Positions 34,367 to 42,701 of a DNA stretch of 64,000 nucleotides are shown one piece after another. Numbering within the stretch: position 1 is the first letter of the stretch; every line of letters starts with the position of its first letter. The notes under the pieces were generated by a model. It saw only the letters and a list, made by a program, of their open reading frames with translations, was not told where the DNA came from and searched no databases. The DNA lies in NCBI RefSeq assembly GCF_002245215.1, contig NZ_NPMR01000001.1, forward strand, positions 868,001 to 932,000. The letters are read 5' to 3'. Source of the stretch: Microbacterium sp. Yaish 1 (GTDB lineage: Bacteria > Actinomycetota > Actinomycetes > Actinomycetales > Microbacteriaceae). The translations under genes and the position numbers were made by a program.

Positions 34367-35278
34367 TCAGCCCTTGACCCCGCCCTCCTCGACGCCCTTG
34401 AAGAAGTGGCGCTGCAGCACCGCGAAGACGATCGCGATCGGGATGAACGCGATCATCGAGCCCGCGGCGATCATGCGCTGGTCGTTGGAGAACGTGCCCG
34501 ACAGGTACTGCAGGCCGATCGTCAGGGTGAACTGGTCGGGACTGGTGAGCACGATGAGCGGCCAGAGGAAGTCGTCCCAGGCGCCGATGAAGCTGAAGAT
34601 CGCGATGACGGCGACCGTTCCCTTCACCGAGGGGAGCGACACGCTCCAGAACCGCTGCAGGGCGTTGGCGCCGTCGATGATCGCCGCCTGGTCGATCTCT
34701 TCGGGCAGCACCCGGAACGCGTTGTACATCAGCAGCACGTTGAGGGTCGCGACCATCCCCGGCAGCGCGACGCCGAGAAGCGTGTCGGCGAGGCCGAGGT
34801 TCCGGATCGTGACGAAGTTGGCGATGATCGTCGCCTCGCCCGGCAGGATCAGGGTCGCCAGGAACAGCCCGATGACGATCCTCCGCCCCCGGAACCGCAG
34901 ACGCGACAGCGCGAAGCCGGCCAGCGTGGAGAAGACGACGTTGCCGCCGACCGCGAAGACCGCGACGAAGAGCGAGTTGCCGATGAACTGCCACACCGGG
35001 ATCGCGTCCATGACGCGCGCGTAGTTGTCGAGCGTCGGCTGGGACGGCCACAGCTGCGGGATGCGGGTGTAGATGTCTTCGCTCGTGCTCTTGAGCGAGG
35101 TCGACAGCTGCCACAGGAAGGGTCCGATGCTGATGAACAGCACGAACACCAGCAGGGCGTAGCGCGCGACGATCTCGCGGGGGCGCATCGACCCGAATCC
35201 GCCGACGCCCCGGCGCCGTCGCGGTCTTCCGACCGGCACGGGTCCCAGCTCGGCCTGCTCGCGGGTGACGGTGCTCAT
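34367..35278 (-). CDS. oligosaccharide ABC permease, MalG type
   Basis: The 303-residue product starts at ATG 35278 in a 4-nt overlap with the previous permease. A 35-residue basic N-terminus precedes six membrane segments. The EAA loop, EIDQAAIIDGANALQRFWSVSLP, identifies an inner-membrane subunit of a CUT1 carbohydrate importer. It pairs with the product of 35275 and the lipoprotein of 36183. No ATPase gene is present in the locus, so a shared MsiK/UgpC-type ATPase encoded elsewhere must energise it. Confidence 0.9.
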   Translation of the reverse strand: MSTVTREQAELGPVPVGRPRRRRGVGGFGSMRPREIVARYALLVFVLFISIGPFLWQLSTSLKSTSEDIYTRIPQLWPSQPTLDNYARVMDAIPVWQFIGNSLFVAVFAVGGNVVFSTLAGFALSRLRFRGRRIVIGLFLATLILPGEATIIANFVTIRNLGLADTLLGVALPGMVATLNVLLMYNAFRVLPEEIDQAAIIDGANALQRFWSVSLPSVKGTVAVIAIFSFIGAWDDFLWPLIVLTSPDQFTLTIGLQYLSGTFSNDQRMIAAGSMIAFIPIAIVFAVLQRHFFKGVEEGGVKG

Positions 35279-36174
35279 GCGCTGCTCCTGCTGTTGATCT
35301 TGGCCAGGACGAGCATCGGCACGAGGGTCACGAAGAACATGAGGATGCTGAGCGCGCTCGCGTAGCCGAGATCGCCCGAGAACCCGCGGGCGTACTGCTG
35401 GATCAGCATGACCATCGTCATCGCCTCGCCGCCGGCGCCGCCCGTTCCGCCGGTCATGATGAACACCTCGCTGAAGACGCGCAGGGCTGCGATGCACACC
35501 AGCACGGCGATGAGGAACATCGCGCCCCGGACGGCCGGGAGGGTCACGGAGAAGAAGCGACGCATCGCGCCGGCGCCGTCCATCGCCGCGGCCTCGTGGA
35601 GGTCGCGGCTGACGTTGCCGAGGGCGGCGAGGTAGATGATCATGTAGAACCCGAGCCCCTTCCAGACGGTCAGGCTCACGGCGCTGAGGATGATCAGCCA
35701 GCGGTCGGTGAGGAAGGGCAGCGGCTGCTGGATGATCGACATCGCCTGGGCGAGTCCGTTCACCAGCCCCCGGTCGTCGAGCATGAAGGTCCAGATGAGG
35801 GCCACGACGACGGCGGAGGCGATGACGGGTGTGTAGAACGCGGTGCGGAAGAACGCGATGCCGGGCAGCTTCTTCTCGACCAGGATCGCGATGAGCAACG
35901 GGAGGATCGTCAGCAGCGGCAGGCACACGAGCATGAACACGACGCTGTTGAGGAGCGCGCCCATGACCTGGTCGTCGCGGAGGATCAGCTCGAAGTTCCG
36001 GAATCCGACGTACTGCTCGTTGCCGCCGAGCGGCTTGGCGTTCGTGAACGCCATGCGGATGGTGTTGAGCGACGGCCAGATCGAGAACACCGCGAGCCAC
36101 AGCAGGGCCGGGGCGAGGAAGAGCCAGGGCGTCCAGGCGCGCGTCGCGTTCGCGGGCCCGTGTCCGACGGTCAT
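35275..36174 (-). CDS. oligosaccharide ABC permease, MalF type
   Basis: The 299-residue product has six membrane segments and an EAA loop, LHEAAAMDGAGAMRRFFSVTLP, of the MalF/UgpA class. It starts 8 bp after the binding-protein stop and overlaps the next permease by 4 nt, so binding protein and both permeases are one unit. The TRAWTPWLFLAPALLWL start is typical. The cargo is inferred from the neighbouring mannosidases and Endo H homologue: Man(n)GlcNAc oligosaccharides. Confidence 0.9.
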   Translation of the reverse strand: MTVGHGPANATRAWTPWLFLAPALLWLAVFSIWPSLNTIRMAFTNAKPLGGNEQYVGFRNFELILRDDQVMGALLNSVVFMLVCLPLLTILPLLIAILVEKKLPGIAFFRTAFYTPVIASAVVVALIWTFMLDDRGLVNGLAQAMSIIQQPLPFLTDRWLIILSAVSLTVWKGLGFYMIIYLAALGNVSRDLHEAAAMDGAGAMRRFFSVTLPAVRGAMFLIAVLVCIAALRVFSEVFIMTGGTGGAGGEAMTMVMLIQQYARGFSGDLGYASALSILMFFVTLVPMLVLAKINSRSSA

Positions 36175-36182
36175 GGCCAGAC

Positions 36183-37454
36183 CTACTGGCGTGCCAGCAG
36201 GTCGTTGAGCTTCTCGACCGACTTGTCGAGCGCTTCCTGGCCCGTGATGTCACCGCGGATGGCGAGGGCGATCTGCTGGTTCAGGTAGTCGTTCATCGCG
36301 CCGTTGACCGAGTAGGGCGTGAGCACCTCGGCGGTCTTCAGCGACTCGAAGCCGGTGATCCGGGCCTTCGCGGAGGGCGTGCCGTCGTCTTCGGTGAAGT
36401 AGGGGTCGGCGTCGGATCCCTGCGTCGAGGGGAACACGTTCGCGATGTGCGCGAAGGCGTTCTGGTTCTCGGCGTTGGTGACGAACTCCGCGAAGGCCAG
36501 CGCCGCGGCGAGGTTCTCGCTGCCGGCCGCGACGCTCACGCCCTGCACGTACAGGGGCGAGATGTTCAGGGCGGGGCTGATGGCGACGTTGCCCTTCAGG
36601 CTCGGGTTGTTCTCCTCGAACGAGTCGATGGCGGTCGCGCCACCGGTCGTCCACGCGACCTTGCCCTGCGTGAACAGCTGGGCGTTGCCGAGGTAGTCGG
36701 CGTTGAGCACGGTCGGCGGCATCTCGCCGTTCGCGTACGCCTCCGCGTAGCGGTCGACCAGGGCCGCAGCCTCGGGGGTGTTGAAGACGAACTCGGTGCC
36801 GTCGTCGTTCAGGATGTCGATGCCCTCGAGCGTGAAGTCGCCGATGCCGGGCACGCGGCTGATGAGGTAGTTGTCGGGGCAGGCATCCGCCATCGTGGCC
36901 GCCTGGGCGAAGAGCTCGTCGGTCGTCTTCGGCGGGTTCGCGGAGTCGAGCCCGCACGCGTCGAGCTGGGTGGAGTTCCAGTAGTTGACGTCGGTGCCGA
37001 GATACCAGGGGTAGCCGTACACGCCCTCGACGCCGTCGAAGCGGTAGGCGTCGACCGACCCCTCGAAGTAGGTCGACTCGAGGTCGGTGGCTGTGCTGAC
37101 GTCGTAGAGCAGGTTCTGCTTGGCCAGGGGCAGCGCGAAGTCGGGCGGCAGGTTGATGACGTCGGGGAGTGTGTTCGTCGACGCCTGCGAGAGCACCTTC
37201 TCGGAGTATCCGTCGCCGGGCTGGTCGAGCAGTTCGACGGTGACGTCGGGGTACTTCTCCTGGAAGGCGTCGATGACGCCGTCGAGGTATTCGGCATAGG
37301 TCGGCGTCAGCGACCAGGTCTGGAACCGGATCGAGCCCGCGACCTCGCCGTCGGGGTCCGAGCCGGCTCCGGTGCCGCTCGAGCAGCCGGCCAGCAGCGC
37401 GGTGGCGGCGAGCAGTCCGAGCCCGGCGACAGCCGGTGTGCGCAGGTTCCTCAT
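36183..37454 (-). CDS. oligosaccharide-binding lipoprotein
   Basis: The start is ATG 37454, with AAGGAG 9 nt upstream; the frame is open to a TTG at 37478 but that codon lacks a ribosome site. The 423-residue product carries a lipobox LLAGC (Cys24) and is a CUT1-type extracellular solute-binding protein, with FQTWSLTPTYAEYLDGVIDAF and GYPWYLGTDVNYWN. It captures the oligosaccharide at the cell surface and hands it to the two permeases that follow. Two LacI-type sites (37506-37521 and 37531-37546) lie upstream, one of which overlaps a TTGACT -35-like element on this strand. Confidence 0.9.
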   Translation of the reverse strand: MRNLRTPAVAGLGLLAATALLAGCSSGTGAGSDPDGEVAGSIRFQTWSLTPTYAEYLDGVIDAFQEKYPDVTVELLDQPGDGYSEKVLSQASTNTLPDVINLPPDFALPLAKQNLLYDVSTATDLESTYFEGSVDAYRFDGVEGVYGYPWYLGTDVNYWNSTQLDACGLDSANPPKTTDELFAQAATMADACPDNYLISRVPGIGDFTLEGIDILNDDGTEFVFNTPEAAALVDRYAEAYANGEMPPTVLNADYLGNAQLFTQGKVAWTTGGATAIDSFEENNPSLKGNVAISPALNISPLYVQGVSVAAGSENLAAALAFAEFVTNAENQNAFAHIANVFPSTQGSDADPYFTEDDGTPSAKARITGFESLKTAEVLTPYSVNGAMNDYLNQQIALAIRGDITGQEALDKSVEKLNDLLARQ

Positions 37455-37505
37455 GGTGTGCAACTCCTTCGTATGCAAACGGTGCGACGGGGTATAGCCT
37501 GAGCA

Positions 37506-37521
37506 ACTAAACCGAGTAAGT
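37506..37521. promoter_or_regulatory. LacI-type operator, copy 1
   Basis: ACTAAACCGAGTAAGT fits the 16-bp consensus ACTNANCCGGNTNAGT derived from the three sites in this window, with one mismatch. It lies between the binding-protein and LacI genes. On the minus strand it follows TTG so that TTGACT forms a -35-like box, and TATACC at 37491-37496 is a possible -10. Confidence 0.7.
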
Positions 37522-37530
37522 CAAGGATGG

Positions 37531-37546
37531 ACTTATCCGGTTCAGT
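37531..37546. promoter_or_regulatory. LacI-type operator, copy 2
   Basis: ACTTATCCGGTTCAGT matches the consensus ACTNANCCGGNTNAGT fully. It is 25 bp from copy 1 and just upstream of the LacI ribosome site, so it would autoregulate the repressor. Confidence 0.75.
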
Positions 37547-37562
37547 TCTCGAGGAGGAGCGG

Positions 37563-38603
37563 ATGACGACACCGCGGAAACGGGCCACCATCGCCGACAT
37601 CGCCCGACGGGTCGGCGTGTCGAAGGCGGCTGTGTCGTTCGCGCTCAACGACCGGCCGGGGGTCAGTACCGAGCTGCGCGACCGCGTGCTCGCCGTCGCC
37701 GCGGAGCTGCGCTACCGCCCGAACTCCGCCGCCCTGGCGCTGGGACGCTCGCGCGTCGACGTCATCGGTCTCGTGATCAACCGCCCCGCCCGCACCCTCG
37801 GCACCGAGGCGTTCTTCCCCGAGCTGATGGCCGGCATCCAGGCGGGGCTCTCCGAGACCCACACCGGCCTGCAGACCCTCGTCGTCTCCTCGCTCGAGGA
37901 GGAGCTCGCGGCCTACAGCACCTGGCAGGCGACGCAACGGGTCGACGGCGTGATCGTCGTCGACCCGCGCCGCGATGACGCCCGTATCGCGCTCCTGGCC
38001 GAGCTCGACCTGCCGGCGGTGCAGATCGGCAGCCATCCGAGCACGGACGCCGCGATCCCGAGTGTGTGGATCGACGACCACGCCGTGGCGACGGCGCTGT
38101 TCGAGACCCTCTTCGACCTCGGGCACCGTCGCCTCGCGCACGTGACGGGCCCGCTCGACTTCGAGCACACCGAGCTGCGCGGGTCCGCCCTGAGCGAGTG
38201 CGCCCGGCGCTACGACGCCCCGCCGCCGATGTCGATCGAGACGGACTACTCCGCGGAGCAGTCCGCCGAGGCCACGCGGGCGCTCCTGGGCCGCGACGAG
38301 CGTCCGACCGCGCTGGTCTACGACAACGACGTCATGGCCCTCGCGGGCCTGCGCGTCGCGCAGGAGCTCGGCGTCCCGGTCCCCGCCGCCGTGTCGGTCG
38401 CGAGCTTCGACGACTCGATCGCGATGCGACTCGTGCGCCCCTCCATCACCGCGCTCACGCGCGACACCTACGCCCTCGGCGAGCTCGCGGCTCGGACGCT
38501 GATGGAGGTCATCGGGTCGGACGCCCCGGTGGCATCCGTGGCGGCGGCCCCGCCGGCGCTGTCGGCCCGCGAGAGCACGGCGCCCGCGAACGCCTCCACC
38601 TGA
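37563..38603 (+). CDS. LacI-family regulator of glycan locus
   Basis: The start is ATG 37563 behind GAGGAGGAGCGG; an ATG at 37527 in the same frame is inside the operator region and lacks a ribosome site. The 346-residue product has the LacI HTH (TIADIARRVGVSKAAVSFAL, about residues 9-28), the hinge, and the effector-binding core (LVYDNDVMALAGLRVAQELG, ASFDDSIAMRL). It is transcribed away from the binding-protein operon and towards the GH92 gene. Its last 136 bp overlap the GH92 3' end in antisense. It should bind the ACTNANCCGGNTNAGT sites at 37506, 37531 and 42663 and respond to a mannose-containing oligosaccharide or a breakdown product. Confidence 0.9.
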   Translation: MTTPRKRATIADIARRVGVSKAAVSFALNDRPGVSTELRDRVLAVAAELRYRPNSAALALGRSRVDVIGLVINRPARTLGTEAFFPELMAGIQAGLSETHTGLQTLVVSSLEEELAAYSTWQATQRVDGVIVVDPRRDDARIALLAELDLPAVQIGSHPSTDAAIPSVWIDDHAVATALFETLFDLGHRRLAHVTGPLDFEHTELRGSALSECARRYDAPPPMSIETDYSAEQSAEATRALLGRDERPTALVYDNDVMALAGLRVAQELGVPVPAAVSVASFDDSIAMRLVRPSITALTRDTYALGELAARTLMEVIGSDAPVASVAAAPPALSARESTAPANAST

Positions 38604-41600
38604 GCGAGGTCGATCCGGGATGTCGCCTCGAAGCGCACAGCCGTGAGGGGCGCCGCGAGGGGCGTCCGGGAGTCGCCCCGCGCGGCGAAGGGGCGTGTCT
38701 GCGATGCGATCTCGAAGGCTTCGTCGACACGCTCGTCGAGCTCGCGCCACTCCCCCGAGACCGTGCGCCCGCGCAGCCGCCAGGATGCCGTCGCCGGTGG
38801 GCCCGCGGGTGTCACGGTGTAGAGGCCGACGCCCGCGGGCGTGCGCAGGGGAAGCTCGACGGCATCGCCCGGCTCGAGGCGCAGGATGGTGTCGCCGGTG
38901 TCATCGGTGATCGAGCGCGGCGCGACCTCGAGCAGATCGTCGAGCGGCTCGGTCGCGAACTCGGTGCTGAACGATGTGGGACGCGTGTGCCGCGCCCACC
39001 CCGTCGGCTCGTCGGAGAGCACCACCTCGATGCGCTCCGCGGTGCGGATGACCGCCGCGGGCACCGCGACGCTCTCCCATGCCCGCCCGTCGATGCGCAC
39101 CTCGCGGATGTAGGGCAGCCCAGCACCGGTCGTGACGATCTCCAGCGGACGCCCGCGCCCCTCGGGATGCAGCACGACGCGGGGCAGCAGCGGCGGTGTG
39201 AGCACGAACTCGCCCGAGCCCGGCACGAGCGGGTAGAGGCCGAGGACCGCGAAGAGGTACCACGCCGACATCTCGCCGTTGTCCTCGTCGCCCGGGTAGC
39301 CCTGGCCGATGTCCGATCCGGCGAACAGCCGGTCGCGGGCCTCGACGACGATCCGGTGGGCGTCGTCGTGCCGTCCGGCGAAGCAGTACATGAACGGGAT
39401 GTGGTGCGCGGGCTGGTTGGACAGCCCGAGCATGCCCATGCGGACATCGCGCGCCTCGCTCATCTCGTGGATGACGAAGCCGTACGACCCGACGAGGCCC
39501 GGGTCCGCCGTCTCGGGCGTCGCGAAGAAGACGTCGAGCGCGGCGCCGAGCGCGGCCTCGCCACCGTGCAGCGCGGCGAGGCCGGCACCGTCGTGCGGCG
39601 CCGTGAACATCGTGCCCCACGCGTTGGTCTCGGTGTAGTCGTGCCCCCACTCGGCGGGATCGAAGTCCTCGGCGCGCACCCGCCAGTCCCCGTCGGGGCG
39701 ACGCCCGAGGAAGAAGCCGAGGTCGGTGTCGCCGTGCCGGCGGAGGCCGGGGCGGAACACCGAACGGTAGGCCAGCGCCCGGCGCCCGAGGTACTCGGCT
39801 TCGGCCGCGAGGCGATCGCGCTCGGCGGCATCCGCCGCCTGCCGCAGCAGCGCGTGGGCGAGCCGCGCGGCCGCGGCGTCGTTGATCGCGTTGTCGAGCG
39901 TCCACGACATGCCCTCGTGCGTGGCAGTGTCGGTGAAGCCGCGGAAGATCGCGGGACGCAGCCCTTTGCGTCCGACGCGCGGGTCGGGCGAGGGCACGGT
40001 CGCGTGGCGCAGCGCCGAGCGGTAGGCCTCACGCGTGTCGATCGCGACGCCCAGGGCTTCGAGGCCCGCGAAGACCGTGTCGCTGGTCGTGCCCGTCATC
40101 GAGTCGACCGGCCCCGGCGCGCTCCACCGGGCGACCCACCCGGCATCTCGGAAGTGCTGCACGAACCCGTCGGCGAGGGCTGCGGCGGTGCGCGGAACGA
40201 GCAGGCCGAGGAGCGGCCAGGCTGTGCGGTAGGTGTCCCAGAATCCGTTGTTCGACGAGTACACGCCTGGCCGCACGACGCCATCGACCGGGCTGCGGTA
40301 GCGGGGGCCCTCGGGCGACGGCTCGTCGTGAGCGTTCGGATAGCTGAAGACGCGGGCGAGCGAGCCCGCGATGGAGCGCAGGGTGTCGTCCGGGATGCCG
40401 TCGAGCCCGTCGATCTCGACCCGATCGAGCACTCCGCGCCAGGCGGCCTCCGCTGCCGCGCGCATGTCGTCGATACTGCCCGCGGCTCGGGCGTTCTCGA
40501 CCGCCTGCGCAGCATCGATGGTCGACATCCCGATGACGATGTCGGCGCCGGGCCGGTCGAAGACGATCGCGCCGCGGAGGGCCCCGCGCGAGAGTGCGAG
40601 GTCGTGGCGGCGAACGCCCGGCAGCACGGCGTGCACGTGATGGTCGGGGCGGTCGCCGCCGTCGCGGAGGTGCACGTCGAGGTGCAGCGCCCCGTCGCGC
40701 TCCGCCCACGCGGCCGAGACGGCCTCGCCGAGGTGGTCGACGACGACCGACAGCTCGTCCGTGTGCGAGCGGAACCGCATCCCCACCGCGTGGCGGGCCG
40801 CGGTCAGCAGCGCCGAGACGCCGTCGAGCTCGACCCGGTACTCGTGCGGCGCGGCGTGCTCGTCGGCACGGTCGAATCGTCGCGCCCGCTTCCGACGGTC
40901 GCGGTGGGGTCGCGCGCTCGGGCTCGGCATGAGCTCGAACACCCCGCGGTCGCCGATCCAGGGGCTCGGGATGTGGCTCGTCGCGAAGGCCTCGATCGCC
41001 GGGCGGTCTACCTGGTACCGGTAGGGCCAGTTCCCCACCGCGGCGTCGGTCATCGGCAGGGCGAACACCCCGCCGTGGGGCAGGGTCACGATGGGGGCGG
41101 TGTTCCCTCGCGAGAAGCGATCCGACCCCCGCGTGCCGCGGCGTGTGTCGGCCCATCCCAGCAGGTGGTCCGGACGGGACGGCGCGGGCTCGACGGTGGG
41201 CGGCGCGACGAAGACCGTGCGCCGATGCACGCTCGGGCCGAACGCGACGCGGACGGCCGCGATCCGGCGCCCGACGACGGGTGCGAGGTCGACCGTGCGA
41301 CGGTTCCACTGATCGACCCACATCCGCTTCGCGCGCGCCTGGGCCCGGGGGTCGAGCGCATCACCGTACTGGTCCCGCGCGCCGGCATCCGAGAGCGTGC
41401 CGCCGTCGTCGAACACGAGGTCCACGGCCACGGCGGTCGCCGCGTAGCGGTCGTCCGCCGCCCCGCCACGGACCTCCACCGCGATCGGGAACAGCTCCAC
41501 GACGAGCTGCTCCCCCGCCGTGACGCGGCGCCCGCGCAGCTCGGGCAGGTCGTGCACGTCCGGCAGGTCGATCTCGGACGGCCCGGCCCCGACGTCGATG

Positions 41601-41698
41601 CGGAAGCAGCGACGCGAGTCGGTCTCGGCGGTGTCGGCAGGCGTGGAATCGGGGACGGCGCGGCGGACCCGGGGAGTCTTCGGCGAAACGGGAACCAT
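38468..41698 (-). CDS. GH92 alpha-mannosidase
   Basis: The 1076-residue product is a GH92 exo-alpha-mannosidase (calcium-dependent, inverting). The start ATG 41698 shares its A with the TGA of the Endo H gene (TGATG), so the two are coupled. An N-terminal beta-domain is followed by the (alpha/alpha)6 catalytic part. Family landmarks are SSNNGFWDTYRTAWPL at about residue 490, FVIHEMSEA, and GYPGDEDNGEMSAWY at about 800 with the catalytic acid cluster. There is no signal peptide, so it acts inside the cell on imported high-mannose oligosaccharides; many relatives cut alpha-1,2-mannose. The last 45 residues are encoded antisense to the LacI gene and look like a non-conserved read-through tail. 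Confidence 0.92.
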   Translation of the reverse strand: MVPVSPKTPRVRRAVPDSTPADTAETDSRRCFRIDVGAGPSEIDLPDVHDLPELRGRRVTAGEQLVVELFPIAVEVRGGAADDRYAATAVAVDLVFDDGGTLSDAGARDQYGDALDPRAQARAKRMWVDQWNRRTVDLAPVVGRRIAAVRVAFGPSVHRRTVFVAPPTVEPAPSRPDHLLGWADTRRGTRGSDRFSRGNTAPIVTLPHGGVFALPMTDAAVGNWPYRYQVDRPAIEAFATSHIPSPWIGDRGVFELMPSPSARPHRDRRKRARRFDRADEHAAPHEYRVELDGVSALLTAARHAVGMRFRSHTDELSVVVDHLGEAVSAAWAERDGALHLDVHLRDGGDRPDHHVHAVLPGVRRHDLALSRGALRGAIVFDRPGADIVIGMSTIDAAQAVENARAAGSIDDMRAAAEAAWRGVLDRVEIDGLDGIPDDTLRSIAGSLARVFSYPNAHDEPSPEGPRYRSPVDGVVRPGVYSSNNGFWDTYRTAWPLLGLLVPRTAAALADGFVQHFRDAGWVARWSAPGPVDSMTGTTSDTVFAGLEALGVAIDTREAYRSALRHATVPSPDPRVGRKGLRPAIFRGFTDTATHEGMSWTLDNAINDAAAARLAHALLRQAADAAERDRLAAEAEYLGRRALAYRSVFRPGLRRHGDTDLGFFLGRRPDGDWRVRAEDFDPAEWGHDYTETNAWGTMFTAPHDGAGLAALHGGEAALGAALDVFFATPETADPGLVGSYGFVIHEMSEARDVRMGMLGLSNQPAHHIPFMYCFAGRHDDAHRIVVEARDRLFAGSDIGQGYPGDEDNGEMSAWYLFAVLGLYPLVPGSGEFVLTPPLLPRVVLHPEGRGRPLEIVTTGAGLPYIREVRIDGRAWESVAVPAAVIRTAERIEVVLSDEPTGWARHTRPTSFSTEFATEPLDDLLEVAPRSITDDTGDTILRLEPGDAVELPLRTPAGVGLYTVTPAGPPATASWRLRGRTVSGEWRELDERVDEAFEIASQTRPFAARGDSRTPLAAPLTAVRFEATSRIDLAQVEAFAGAVLSRADSAGGAAATDATGASDPMTSISVRAASSPRA

Positions 41699-42603
41699 CA
41701 GCCGACGTAGACCGCTTCCTGACCCGAGAGCTCGCGTGTGAACGATGAGATGTAGGCGCTGCGGTCGCCCGCGGTCAGGTTGTAGGTCACGTAGACGCCG
41801 TAGCCCTCCTGCACGGTGCGACGGGCGAGGTTCGCCGCGGTGGCAGCCGACGTCTGCGTCAGATCGATCGCGGCGGGGCCCAGCCGGTCCTTGCCGACGC
41901 CGGGGTACGCGGGAACGTTGTACTGCCCGTAGTAGGGGTTCCAGATGTAGTCGAGCTTGTCGAGCACGGATGCCGGAGCCGACTTCAGGCTCGCGGCCGC
42001 CTCCCCGATGTCGTAGAGCGAGATGATGCTGCCGGCGGGGAGCTTCGCGTCGAGCGCCTCGACGAGCCAGCGCGCGGAGTCGGCGTTCGCCGCCGGCACG
42101 CCGTTCGAGCCGTACGACACCCACTCGTCGTCGATGTCGACGCCGTCGAGGCCGTACTGCGCGACGACGGCGGCCACCTGGTCGGCGAAGGCGGCGGCCG
42201 CAGCCGGTGACGGGAAGTTGGCGAAGCCGGCGGCCTGGTGGTTGCCGAGCAGCGACAGCGTCACCTTGATGCCCTTGTCCTGGAGGGGCCGGATCTGCGT
42301 GTCGGCGTTCTCGAGGGTCGCGGTCACCTGATCGTTCAGGTGCAGTGCGGCCGCGTCGCCGTCGGAGTTGATGTTGGCCGCGAAGATGATCGCGACATCG
42401 AACGCGTTCGACCCGTCGGCGAGCTCGTAGTCACCGACCGTGCGGAGCTCGTTGCTGTTGACCTCGACGTACGCCACCGTCAGCGGGTCGGTCGATGCCG
42501 CCGTGGCCGCGGTCGCGGGCGCGAGCCCGGCTGCGGCCAGGGCGGTTGCTGCCAGGGCGGCGAGCGCGGCGGAACGGCGGGCGGGACGGGGGATCCTCGA
42601 CAT
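41698..42603 (-). CDS. secreted GH18 endo-beta-N-acetylglucosaminidase (Endo H-like)
   Basis: The 301-residue product has a signal peptide of about 36 residues (basic start, Ala-rich core). The mature enzyme closely follows Streptomyces Endo H: VAYVEVNSNELRTVGDYELA, NAFDVAIIFAANIN, TQIRPLQDKGIKVTLSLLGN, YIWNPYYG and ARRTVQEGYGVYVTYNL. The catalytic motif DGVDIDDE is intact, with Asp158 and Glu160 at the Endo H Asp130/Glu132 positions. Family knowledge: it cuts between the two core GlcNAc residues of high-mannose N-glycans. The start ATG 42603 has GAGGAG 4 nt upstream. It is the first gene of a two-gene operon with GH92 and has a LacI-type operator at 42663-42678. No cell-wall or membrane anchor is present, so it should be free in the medium. 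Confidence 0.95.
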   Translation of the reverse strand: MSRIPRPARRSAALAALAATALAAAGLAPATAATAASTDPLTVAYVEVNSNELRTVGDYELADGSNAFDVAIIFAANINSDGDAAALHLNDQVTATLENADTQIRPLQDKGIKVTLSLLGNHQAAGFANFPSPAAAAAFADQVAAVVAQYGLDGVDIDDEWVSYGSNGVPAANADSARWLVEALDAKLPAGSIISLYDIGEAAASLKSAPASVLDKLDYIWNPYYGQYNVPAYPGVGKDRLGPAAIDLTQTSAATAANLARRTVQEGYGVYVTYNLTAGDRSAYISSFTRELSGQEAVYVG

Positions 42604-42662
42604 GATGCTCCTCATTGAGTTCGCTGTCGCCGGCGAGGTGCCGACGCGTGCCAGCGAACCGG

Positions 42663-42678
42663 ACTTAACCGGATTAGT
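42663..42678. promoter_or_regulatory. LacI-type operator, copy 3 (Endo H promoter)
   Basis: ACTTAACCGGATTAGT matches ACTNANCCGGNTNAGT fully. Read on the minus strand it begins with TTGACTAATCC, so it overlaps a TTGACT -35-like hexamer about 60 bp before the Endo H start. It ties the Endo H-GH92 operon to the LacI regulator at 37563, 4 kb away. Confidence 0.75.
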
Positions 42679-42701
42679 CAACGGTCGAGCCCGCGCGCTC
42701 G

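Noticed and set aside
37468..37482. ATGCAAACGGTGCGA as a further LacI operator near the binding-protein start
   Set aside because: It resembles the GH36 operators only in TGCAAACG and lacks the second half-site.
38066..41710. 1,214-codon open frame on the plus strand
   Set aside because: It runs antisense to GH92, which has complete family motifs. Composition is typical of an antisense shadow in GC-rich DNA.
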